Under the pieces are notes generated by a model. It saw nothing but the letters and a program-made list of their open reading frames with translations, did no database searches and was not told the DNA's origin. Shown here one piece after another: positions 1-7,227 of a DNA stretch of 64,000 nt (its first letter is position 1; every line of letters begins with the position of its first letter). The translations under genes and the position numbers were made by a program. This DNA comes from Pedobacter fastidiosus (GTDB taxonomy: Bacteria > Bacteroidota > Bacteroidia > Sphingobacteriales > Sphingobacteriaceae), in NCBI RefSeq assembly GCF_014306625.1, contig NZ_JACRYL010000001.1, forward strand, positions 1 through 64,000. Reading direction: 5' to 3'.

Positions 1-1
1 G

Positions 2-550
2 GAAACGCCAAGTTATTTGAAGAAATATCCAATGGGAGAAATTTCGGTTAATACGATAAACGGCATCGAGAGTTTTGACTTGCATAAAGATACTACACAA
101 TGGCTTTATTATTGCGATTTTGATAAAATGATAATCAGAGCAAAAGTTTCAAGTGAGGCAACACCTATCTATGAGAATTCATTTGAGTTGGGTTATGGAC
201 AAGAGTGGATTTACAAACCAGAAACAAAAACAATAAATAGTTTGAAATGTCAGCTGGCAGAAGATACGGCAAATCAATGGAAGATTTGGTTTTGCCCTGA
301 TATACAAAATAGCATTAATTTATCGGGTATTTTTAATTTACCAGGTTTAGTTGTTCAGGCAGATTTTTTACCTTTTAATGAACATTATCAGCTGATAAGT
401 TATGATACACAAAGCGCAATTTGCGATGCTGTTTTTGAGCCTAAAGAGTTTAAACAAGTTAAAAAAGATACGAGGGTATTAAAAAGTTATCATGGCAAAC
501 CAGGCAAAAAGACCAAACTAGAAAAGCAACAAGAAATTTTAAAACAATAA
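2..550 (+). CDS. GLPGLI family protein, 5' end cut by window edge
   Basis: The frame is open to the left edge, so the protein is truncated at its N-terminus; the TTG at 17 is probably not the real start. About 183 residues remain. The segment IFNLPGLVVQADF matches the signature that names the GLPGLI family, and the preceding INSLKCQ and WKIWFCPDIQ are typical of it. GLPGLI proteins are secreted or periplasmic Bacteroidota proteins of unknown function, usually about 250-290 aa. The stop lies 5 bp before the next gene, a large outer-membrane barrel protein; GLPGLI genes are often paired this way, so the two are probably co-transcribed. The C-terminus is lysine-rich. Confidence 0.75.
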   Translation, partial: ETPSYLKKYPMGEISVNTINGIESFDLHKDTTQWLYYCDFDKMIIRAKVSSEATPIYENSFELGYGQEWIYKPETKTINSLKCQLAEDTANQWKIWFCPDIQNSINLSGIFNLPGLVVQADFLPFNEHYQLISYDTQSAICDAVFEPKEFKQVKKDTRVLKSYHGKPGKKTKLEKQQEILKQ

Positions 551-555
551 TTAAG

Positions 556-3243
556 ATGAAGTTAGCTTTTTTGTTCTTCTTTTTGTTCATATCGCCCTTT
601 ACCATCCAAGCTCAGGAAATCAACCTAAATTCAATAATTATTGATGAATTTGGGATACCAATTAACGACTGTAGCATCACAATTAAAGGCAATAAAAGCA
701 AGCTTATTTATAGTTATTTTGTATTGGCTGGCAAAAATACTTTCAATAGAAATTTTGTTATTAATAAAGATGATGATAGTCTCAAAATCGGCATCAACCA
801 CATTACATATACCGATACGACTATTGCTATAGCTGTAAAAAATCAAAAGCAGAATTTGGTAGTAAAGCTTCATGTAAAATCCAATTTTTTAAAAGATGTC
901 AATATAAAAGGCCCTCCGATTTGGAAACGTGGCGATACCACCAATTTTAGGGCAGATGCATTTAAAGAAGGAGATGAAAAAAAGCTTAAAGATGTTTTGG
1001 AGAAAATACCTGGTTTCGAGATCTCTGAAGAAGGTAAACTTACTTATAACCGCAAACCGATTAATAAAATCCGTGTAGATAATGAAGATCTCTTTTCGGA
1101 TAAAGTAAAGCTTTTGCTCAATAGCTTTCCGTCGCACGTAATAGATCTGGTACAAGTGCAAGAGAACCAGAGCGAAAATAAATTGCTAAGCGGTATTAGT
1201 GGAAATGAAACCTTTTTAAACTTAACCCTTAAAAAGGGAACTATTAAGGCTGGCTTTGGTGATTTCGAAATGGGCTTTGGAACAAAAAAACGTTATCTGG
1301 CAAGTCCTGTTCTTTTTTCAATTTCAAATAAAATCAAGGCAGGTTATGTTGGTAATATAAACAGTTTGGGCGATGGGGTGGATTGGAAGCTGGATAGTGA
1401 AATAAAAAATGAGCACGAACAATTGGGTGGCCAATTATTAATGACCAATTACCCGCTTTCCTTAATAAATAATGTACTTAACAGATATTATATTCGCAAT
1501 AATTTGTTTGATAATAGGATTGATATTAATGCGCCGATTTCGAAAAAAACACATAGTAAAACCGAAGTTTCTTACATAAGCGATCATCAACAGCAAAGCA
1601 CAATTACAAGTACAAATTATTATAATGGGCAAAGTTTCCTCAATAGGGAAGAAAATAATCTGGGTACTTATAAACCAAGATTGCTTAATATAAAACAAAC
1701 GGTTAATTATGATATTGATACTGCCAGTAATCTCAAAACCGTAATAGGCTGGTTTTCCGATCATACTCATGGTAATCAGCAATCCAATTATCTGCAAAGT
1801 GGGAGTTTATCAGTGCTTGAAAATGGTTTGATCAATAATTGGGATAGTTTTAGCTTAGAAAGTGAATATACGCACCGCACTAATGCATCTTCAGCTAACC
1901 TAACGAGCATAAAATTTAATACTCAAAAGATAGATCAAAGTGCAGAAGCGCTATCTCTGCAATGGCCCGCGATTTTTAATTCGCCAAACTCTGATTATGT
2001 GTTATTGAATCAGCATTTGGATGATAGATTAAGTACTTTTTTAATAAGCCATAAAAGATTTATTAGCACCAAAAAACAAAGAATTGAATGGAACATTTCA
2101 TATCAAATAAGTGAAATGAAGTTAGATGGGAGCACAAATTTTACTGACCTTTCAGATAATTTAACGCCCATAAGCCCTGTTGATTTTGGGAGAGGCCATT
2201 CGTATTTACAAAATAAAATAGTAACAAGTGTTGATGGTAGATTAATACGTAAAAAGGATTTTAGCGTTTCCTACAAAATTGAGGCTGGCTTAAATAGAAG
2301 TGTGCTCAAAGAAGCTCAAACATATGAAAGCTTTATTATTCCATTGATTAATACTTCATTAATTTATGTTCATAAAATACATACAAAAGCTAGTGGTTTC
2401 CTAACCATTAGCTATAACCAAAATGCTTATGACATTACTAAATTATCTAGGATTTATCAACCCAAATCAATAGAAAGCTACAGTAGAAATGCTACAGTTG
2501 ATAACGGTGTAAAACAAATTTCTTTTAGCTATAATCTTAATTTCATTTGGCCAGATGTTTCAAACAACAGTAATCTTTATTTCTTTTATAATTATAATTT
2601 AAATAATCCAGTGCATATTAATCAGTATCAAAATTTTTTAAATTTTAGTACCGACAGTTTGGCTAATGCAGGGGCAGGGAATTTTTATGTAGGTACCAAT
2701 CACCGATTTGTGTCTTTGTTTCTCAATGCGCTGATAGAACTAAAAGCCTCTGCAGGAAGATCGACATATCTATTGTTGAATAATGGGGGCATTTATAAAA
2801 CAGTTAATAGTACTTCGGCACTAGAAATTTTTCTTAAAAGGAATTGGAGCAAAAAATATTATATCACACTTAACGCCAGCTATTTCAATTCGTTAAATAA
2901 ACAGCCTGATTTTCTATTAAATAACGAAATACAATCTAAATCTGCTGATTTGGTTACAGGTTTTAAACAGAGATTATCGATTATTAAGCAAACCAACTTT
3001 ATTCTAGATACGCGTTTTGTATATAATAATTTGTATACCACTTACAAAGCAAATTTTTTGTTTGTTGATGCAGAAGTAAATTTCAAACTTAAAAATACAC
3101 CACTTTTTTTTACTCTCCGGGGCGAAAATCTAGCCAATGTTAAATCTTACTCAGCAGTTTACAATTTGGGCGATGGACAAAGAATTAGCAACATTCCGCT
3201 TATTGGGCGAAATGTTTTTGCCTCAGTTCGGTACGAACTCTAA
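556..3243 (+). CDS. CarboxypepD_reg-like / TonB-receptor-like outer-membrane beta-barrel protein
   Basis: 895 aa. Residues 1-20 form a signal peptide (hydrophobic run ending in IQAQ). About 22-105 is a CarboxypepD_reg-like beta-sandwich, followed near 140-185 by a short plug-like segment (LKDVLEKIPGFEISEEGKL). The rest is a long beta-rich barrel with many Asn/Tyr/Ser strands. Unlike a classic SusC or siderophore receptor there is no obvious TonB box and the plug is reduced. It directly follows the GLPGLI gene and probably works with it at the outer membrane; the cargo is unknown. Family assignment is good, function is not. Confidence 0.75.
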   Translation: MKLAFLFFFLFISPFTIQAQEINLNSIIIDEFGIPINDCSITIKGNKSKLIYSYFVLAGKNTFNRNFVINKDDDSLKIGINHITYTDTTIAIAVKNQKQNLVVKLHVKSNFLKDVNIKGPPIWKRGDTTNFRADAFKEGDEKKLKDVLEKIPGFEISEEGKLTYNRKPINKIRVDNEDLFSDKVKLLLNSFPSHVIDLVQVQENQSENKLLSGISGNETFLNLTLKKGTIKAGFGDFEMGFGTKKRYLASPVLFSISNKIKAGYVGNINSLGDGVDWKLDSEIKNEHEQLGGQLLMTNYPLSLINNVLNRYYIRNNLFDNRIDINAPISKKTHSKTEVSYISDHQQQSTITSTNYYNGQSFLNREENNLGTYKPRLLNIKQTVNYDIDTASNLKTVIGWFSDHTHGNQQSNYLQSGSLSVLENGLINNWDSFSLESEYTHRTNASSANLTSIKFNTQKIDQSAEALSLQWPAIFNSPNSDYVLLNQHLDDRLSTFLISHKRFISTKKQRIEWNISYQISEMKLDGSTNFTDLSDNLTPISPVDFGRGHSYLQNKIVTSVDGRLIRKKDFSVSYKIEAGLNRSVLKEAQTYESFIIPLINTSLIYVHKIHTKASGFLTISYNQNAYDITKLSRIYQPKSIESYSRNATVDNGVKQISFSYNLNFIWPDVSNNSNLYFFYNYNLNNPVHINQYQNFLNFSTDSLANAGAGNFYVGTNHRFVSLFLNALIELKASAGRSTYLLLNNGGIYKTVNSTSALEIFLKRNWSKKYYITLNASYFNSLNKQPDFLLNNEIQSKSADLVTGFKQRLSIIKQTNFILDTRFVYNNLYTTYKANFLFVDAEVNFKLKNTPLFFTLRGENLANVKSYSAVYNLGDGQRISNIPLIGRNVFASVRYEL

Positions 3244-3260
3244 AACGCCTTCAAAATAAT

Positions 3261-3304
3261 TTACTATGCAGCCATAGTAATTTCAATCTGAAATGCTACA
3301 TTTG
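3261..3304 (+). promoter_or_regulatory. Putative promoter and palindrome upstream of the acyl-CoA dehydrogenase
   Basis: A perfect inverted repeat, TTACTATG-CAGC-CATAGTAA (3261-3280), is followed by TACATTTG (3297-3304), which fits the Bacteroidota -7 box TAnnTTTG. No TTTG is seen at the -33 spacing; the palindrome ends about 16 bp upstream of the box, so it could be an operator. It could also be a weak terminator for the upstream gene, but no T-run follows. Confidence 0.4.
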
Positions 3305-3332
3305 ATTAACTAACCTTTTATACATAAATGTT

Positions 3333-4472
3333 ATGCATTTTGAATTAAGTGAAGAACAAATAATGATTCAGCAGGCTGCTCGTGATTTTGCACAGCAAGA
3401 ACTAAAACCTGGCGTAATCGAAAGAGACGAACATCAAAAATTTCCGACAGAACAAGTAAAAAAACTAGGGGAACTTGGTTTTTTGGGGATGATGGTCGAT
3501 CCAAAATACAATGGAAGTGGCTTAGATGCCATTTCTTATGTGCTGGTAATGGAAGAGCTCTCCAAAATTGATGCCTCGGCATCGGTTGTGGTATCGGTAA
3601 ATAACTCTTTGGTTTGCTACGGACTGGAACATTATGGCAACGAGGCCCAAAAAGAAAAATATTTAAAACCATTAGCTTCCGGAGAAAAAATTGGTGCATT
3701 CTGTTTATCAGAGCCTGAAGCGGGTTCGGATGCGACTTCTCAAAGAACAACAGCAGAAGATAAAGGCGACTACTATTTATTAAACGGAACCAAAAACTGG
3801 ATTACAAATGGCAGTACAGCATCAACTTATTTAGTTATTGCACAAACACATCCAGAATTAAGACATAAAGGAATAAATGCTTTCATCGTTGAAAAAGGCG
3901 CTGAAGGTTTCACCATTGGTCCGAAAGAAAATAAGCTTGGCATTCGTGGATCAGATACGCACTCTTTAATGTTTAACGATGTTAAGGTGCCCAAAGAAAA
4001 TAGAATTGGAGACGATGGTTTTGGCTTTTCATTTGCCATGAAAACCCTAGAAGGTGGTAGGATAGGGATTGCAGCACAAGCTTTGGGCATTGCGCAGGGC
4101 GCTTTCGAGCTGGCAACACAATATGCGAAAGAACGTAAATCGTTCGGGAAACCAATTTCAGAACATCAGGCCATTGCATTTAAATTGGCAGATATGGCTA
4201 CTCAAATAGAAGCTGCCCGTTTATTAGTTTATAAAGCTGCATGGTTAAAAGATCAAGGCTTGCCTTATACACAAGCTGGATCAATGGCTAAACTTTTTGC
4301 CTCGAAAGTTGCAATGGATGTAACTATTGAAGCCGTTCAGGTACATGGTGGCTATGGTTTTGTAAAAGAATATCATGTGGAGCGATTAATGCGTGATGCA
4401 AAAATTACCCAAATTTATGAAGGAACATCAGAGATCCAGAAGATGGTCATTTCAAGAGAGGTAATCCGATAG
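3333..4472 (+). CDS. Acyl-CoA dehydrogenase, short-chain (butyryl-CoA) type
   Basis: 379 aa, the standard length for the family. It oxidises acyl-CoA to trans-2-enoyl-CoA with FAD, passing electrons to ETF. Visible are the N-terminal helical domain (FELSEEQIMIQQAARDFA), the FAD/substrate signature FCLSEPEAGSDA near residue 125, and the C-terminal YEGTSEIQ, whose Glu363 is at the position of the catalytic base of short-chain dehydrogenases. It is monocistronic: a palindrome and putative -7 box lie upstream and a convergent terminator-like hairpin downstream. The chain-length preference is inferred from overall resemblance to SCAD. Confidence 0.93.
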   Translation: MHFELSEEQIMIQQAARDFAQQELKPGVIERDEHQKFPTEQVKKLGELGFLGMMVDPKYNGSGLDAISYVLVMEELSKIDASASVVVSVNNSLVCYGLEHYGNEAQKEKYLKPLASGEKIGAFCLSEPEAGSDATSQRTTAEDKGDYYLLNGTKNWITNGSTASTYLVIAQTHPELRHKGINAFIVEKGAEGFTIGPKENKLGIRGSDTHSLMFNDVKVPKENRIGDDGFGFSFAMKTLEGGRIGIAAQALGIAQGAFELATQYAKERKSFGKPISEHQAIAFKLADMATQIEAARLLVYKAAWLKDQGLPYTQAGSMAKLFASKVAMDVTIEAVQVHGGYGFVKEYHVERLMRDAKITQIYEGTSEIQKMVISREVIR

Positions 4473-4488
4473 ATTTTGGTTGGAAATA

Positions 4489-4530
4489 ACAGTTTACAGT
4501 TAGCGAGTTAAAATGCTAACTGTAAACTGT
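4489..4530. terminator. Bidirectional hairpin between convergent genes
   Basis: Perfect 16-bp inverted repeat, ACAGTTTACAGTTAGC (4489-4504) and its complement (4515-4530), between the acyl-CoA dehydrogenase (+) and the holin-like gene (-). There is no strong T-run on either side, so termination efficiency is uncertain. Confidence 0.6.
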
Positions 4531-4538
4531 CTGCCAAA

Positions 4539-4883
4539 TTATTCTTTCTCACCAGCAACAGCGCCGAATATTGCTTTTATCAAAGCCACAACAATTGCTA
4601 AAAATGCAGCAGCTAAAAAGCCAGATGTGTTAAAAGAAGTCATCATGCTATCTACCAATAAAATCATTAAAACGGTAATGATGAACGATACCAGCCCCAA
4701 GGTTAAAAAGTTTACTGGAAAGGTTAACAGTCTTAAGATAAAACCAATGGTCGAGTTTGCCAATGCAATCAAAATAGCTGCAATAATTGCGCTACCATAA
4801 CCTGCAACTTCTACTCCTGGAACTAATTTGGCTCCGATAAAAAAGGCTAATCCCATCAAAAGGATTTCAATAATAAATCTCAT
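4539..4883 (-). CDS. Phage holin family 4 (YvlD-like) membrane protein
   Basis: 114 aa with four hydrophobic segments (about 3-22, 29-48, 53-77, 86-108). Motifs include KLVPGVEVAGYGSAI, LANSTIGFILRLLTFPVNFLTLGL and a final small-residue helix, typical of the phage_holin_4_2/YvlD family, which is chromosomal and widespread in Bacteroidota with no demonstrated lysis role. It stands divergent to the lipoprotein gene with only 18 bp between start codons, so the promoters overlap. No phage genes lie nearby. Confidence 0.8.
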   Translation of the reverse strand: MRFIIEILLMGLAFFIGAKLVPGVEVAGYGSAIIAAILIALANSTIGFILRLLTFPVNFLTLGLVSFIITVLMILLVDSMMTSFNTSGFLAAAFLAIVVALIKAIFGAVAGEKE

Positions 4884-4890
4884 AATTGTT

Positions 4891-4898
4891 TAGTTTTG
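4891..4898 (+). promoter_or_regulatory. Putative -7 box (TAGTTTTG) directly before the lipoprotein ATG
   Basis: TAGTTTTG matches TAnnTTTG. The ATG of the lipoprotein gene begins 4 nt after its last base, so the transcript would be leaderless or nearly so. No good -33 TTTG is visible (TTTC near 4865 is the closest). Confidence 0.35.
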
Positions 4899-4901
4899 TA
4901 A

Positions 4902-5333
4902 ATGATTAAATGTGTTTTTAAATACTTGTTTATTGTTGTAATCGCAATGCTTGCAATTTCTTGCTCAAATACAAACAGCAAGCCAGTAATAAAGTTTTCG
5001 GGAGATAGTTCTTCAATAATAATTAAAAATATTGATGAGGCAAGTTTCTTTCAAGTTAAAAATTCTTTTAAAACAAATCCTGATTCCGTTAATTTAATAT
5101 CTGTGCTGTTAACGCCTAGCGATCAGGACAGTTTGCAAGTAGAAGAAGAAATTAGCGGGAGATTTAGTTTAGAAGGCGATTCGGTGGTTTTTAAACCAAA
5201 TGAAGCGTTTATAAAAGGTAAAAATTACTTGGTAGAAAGTTATATTGGGGTTAATTATGCAGATGCTAAAAAACTACTAACAAACGGCATTAAACATAAC
5301 TTACAGCCACAACGACAAATACTTACACGCTAA
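4902..5333 (+). CDS. Putative lipoprotein of unknown function
   Basis: 143 aa. The N-terminus has a short basic start, a hydrophobic core (YLFIVVIAMLAIS) and a Cys after AIS, giving a lipoprotein signal with Cys21 as the likely lipidated residue. The mature part (SGDSSSIIIKNIDEASFFQVK, then ISGRFSLEGDSVVFKPNEAF) looks like a single beta-sandwich, faintly like SbsA-type Ig domains (the F.P...L.....Y.V pattern), but I do not recognise a family. It lies just before the rimP operon, from which a separate promoter divides it. Confidence 0.6.
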   Translation: MIKCVFKYLFIVVIAMLAISCSNTNSKPVIKFSGDSSSIIIKNIDEASFFQVKNSFKTNPDSVNLISVLLTPSDQDSLQVEEEISGRFSLEGDSVVFKPNEAFIKGKNYLVESYIGVNYADAKKLLTNGIKHNLQPQRQILTR

Positions 5334-5360
5334 TTCATACTATAATAATTGATCTAGCTA

Positions 5361-5391
5361 TTGGATTTTTTATAAAAATTTAGTACATTTG
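5361..5391 (+). promoter_or_regulatory. Promoter of rimP-nusA-infB
   Basis: TTGG at 5361-5364, a 19-bp spacer, then TACATTTG at 5384-5391. This fits the Bacteroidota sigma-ABfr pattern (-33 TTTG, -7 TAnnTTTG, 19-21 bp apart). Transcription would start near 5397, leaving a leader of about 60 nt. Confidence 0.6.
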
Positions 5392-5412
5392 CATCGTAAT
5401 CGAAGAAAAGAG

Positions 5413-5435
5413 AAGGGGACAATGTCCCCTTTTTC
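5413..5435 (+). promoter_or_regulatory. Terminator-like hairpin in the rimP leader (possible attenuator)
   Basis: AAGGGGAC (5413-5420), loop AAT, GTCCCCTT (5424-5431), then TTTC. The hairpin lies inside the predicted leader, about 20 nt after the inferred start of transcription and 24 nt before the rimP ATG, so it could terminate or pause polymerase before an operon that encodes NusA, itself a termination factor. Confidence 0.5.
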
Positions 5436-5454
5436 TATGAAATCAGGTTAAAAT

Positions 5455-5919
5455 ATGCAGGTAGAAAAGAGAGTTGCAACCCTAGTAGAGGAAAAAATTG
5501 CAGATCGACCAGAACTATTTTTGGTCGAAGTTAAAATGTTGCCAAACAACAAATTGATTATTCATGTTGATGGAGACGAGGGAGTAAGCATACAGGATTG
5601 TGTGGCCATTAGCAGGCATGTTGGGTTTCATCTAGAAGAAGAAAATACAATAGAACAGGCTTATAATTTAGAAGTTTCTTCGCCAGGTGTAGGTGAGCCG
5701 TTAAAACTCATCCGCCAGTATAACAAAAATATTGGGCGTACAATAAGTATTAAGCTTGTTGGCGGACAAAAAAAAGAGGGTAAACTTTTAGAGGTTACCG
5801 AAAATAAATTGCTGATTGAAGAATCGGTTAAGGAAAAAGGAAAAAAGGCGACAACTGTGCAAACGGAAGTAGCATTTAATGATATAATAGAAACCAGTGT
5901 GTTAATTTCATTTAAATAA
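5455..5919 (+). CDS. rimP: Ribosome maturation factor RimP
   Basis: 154 aa, the usual length. RimP assists late assembly of the 30S subunit in the cytoplasm. The N-terminal alpha/beta domain shows ELFLVEVKMLPNNKLIIHVDGD and the conserved cis-acting segment YNLEVSSPGVGEPLKLIRQY; the C-terminal SH3-like domain carries GRTISIKLVGGQKKEGKLLEV. It begins the classic rimP-nusA-infB operon, with nusA starting 2 bp after its stop. Confidence 0.95.
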   Translation: MQVEKRVATLVEEKIADRPELFLVEVKMLPNNKLIIHVDGDEGVSIQDCVAISRHVGFHLEEENTIEQAYNLEVSSPGVGEPLKLIRQYNKNIGRTISIKLVGGQKKEGKLLEVTENKLLIEESVKEKGKKATTVQTEVAFNDIIETSVLISFK

Positions 5920-5921
5920 AA

Positions 5922-7166
5922 ATGAGTACTACAACAATTAATTTGATCGACTCTTTCCAGGAGTTCAAGGATTTTAAAAATATAGATCGCCCAACGGTGA
6001 TCAGTGTGTTGGAAGAAGTTTTTCGTAGTATGTTGCGTAAAAAATACGGAACTGACGAAAACTGTGATGTGATTGTGAATCCTGACAATGGGGATTTGGA
6101 AATCTGGAGAACGAGAAAAGTGATGGAAGATGGATTTTCTGAGGACGATGATCTAGAAATCGAACTTGCTGAAGTGTCTAAATTAGACAGCACTTTAGAA
6201 GTTGGTGATGATTATATCGAACAAATTACCCTAGAAAGTTTCGGTCGTAGAGCAATTTTAGCTGCACGTCAAACTTTGGTTTCTAAAGTATTGGAATTAG
6301 AGAAAGACGAAATCTTCAAAAAATATAAAGATAGAGTAGGCGAAGTGGTAACAGGCGAGGTTTACCAAGTATGGAAAAAGGAAACTTTAGTTTTGGATGA
6401 TGAAGGTAACGAACTTTTAATGCCTAAAACAGAACAAATTCCTGCTGATTATTTCAAAAAAGGCGATTCTGTGAGAGCGGTAATCTCTAAAGTAGAAATG
6501 ATTAACGCTAATCCAAAAATTATTATTTCAAGAACAGCACCTGAATTCTTACAACGTTTGTTTGAACAGGAAGTTCCAGAAATTTTTGATGGATTAATTA
6601 CCATTAAGAAAATTGTTCGCGAACCAGGAGAACGTGCTAAAGTAGCAGTAGAATCTTATGATGACCGTATTGATCCAGTAGGAGCATGTGTGGGTATGAA
6701 AGGTTCTCGGATTCATGGTATCGTTCGCGAATTGAAAAACGAAAATATTGACGTGATTAACTTCACAAATAATACTTCATTATATATTACACGTGCTTTA
6801 AGCCCGGCAAAAATTACTTCTATTAAGTTAGATGATGAAACTAAACACGCATCGGTTTACTTAAAACCAGATCAGGTTTCATTAGCAATTGGCCGTGGTG
6901 GACACAACATTAAATTGGCTGGTAAATTAACTGGTTACGAAATTGATGTGTATCGCGAAGCAGGTGAAGAAACAGACGAAGATGTGGATCTAGAAGAATT
7001 CTCAGATGAGATTGATAGCTGGATTATCGACGAATTAAAGGCTATCGGTTGCGATACTGCTAAGAGTGTATTAGCACTTACAGTAGAAGATTTGGTAAAA
7101 CGCACCGACCTTGAAGAAGAAACCATTAAAGAAGTGGTTCAAATTTTGAAGTCAGAATTTGAATAA
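5922..7166 (+). CDS. nusA: Transcription elongation/termination factor NusA
   Basis: 414 aa. NusA binds RNA polymerase and nascent RNA and controls pausing, termination and antitermination. In order: N-terminal RNAP-binding domain (1-130), S1 domain around 135-205 (VGEVVTGEVYQVWKKE), KH1 around 230-290 (ACVGMKGSRIHGIVREL) and KH2 around 300-345 (SLAIGRGGHNIKLAGKLTG). A short acidic C-terminal segment with one helix-hairpin-helix-like unit (IDELKAIGCDTAKSVLALT) follows, so the acidic repeats of E. coli NusA are largely missing, as is usual outside Proteobacteria. Confidence 0.96.
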   Translation: MSTTTINLIDSFQEFKDFKNIDRPTVISVLEEVFRSMLRKKYGTDENCDVIVNPDNGDLEIWRTRKVMEDGFSEDDDLEIELAEVSKLDSTLEVGDDYIEQITLESFGRRAILAARQTLVSKVLELEKDEIFKKYKDRVGEVVTGEVYQVWKKETLVLDDEGNELLMPKTEQIPADYFKKGDSVRAVISKVEMINANPKIIISRTAPEFLQRLFEQEVPEIFDGLITIKKIVREPGERAKVAVESYDDRIDPVGACVGMKGSRIHGIVRELKNENIDVINFTNNTSLYITRALSPAKITSIKLDDETKHASVYLKPDQVSLAIGRGGHNIKLAGKLTGYEIDVYREAGEETDEDVDLEEFSDEIDSWIIDELKAIGCDTAKSVLALTVEDLVKRTDLEEETIKEVVQILKSEFE

Positions 7167-7227
7167 GTGGTGTAATTGCCAAATAAACACTACTTTTGTA
7201 TTAAATAAAAACAATAACAGGAGCTAA

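Noticed and set aside
3331-3750. 139-codon minus-strand frame opposite the acyl-CoA dehydrogenase
   Set aside because: It lies wholly inside a well-supported gene and has no family features.
4513-4800. 95-codon plus-strand frame opposite the holin-like gene
   Set aside because: Starts within the hairpin terminator and mirrors a membrane protein with clear family features on the minus strand.
4539-4883. Holin as sign of a prophage
   Set aside because: This holin-like family is chromosomal in Bacteroidota and no other phage genes are present.
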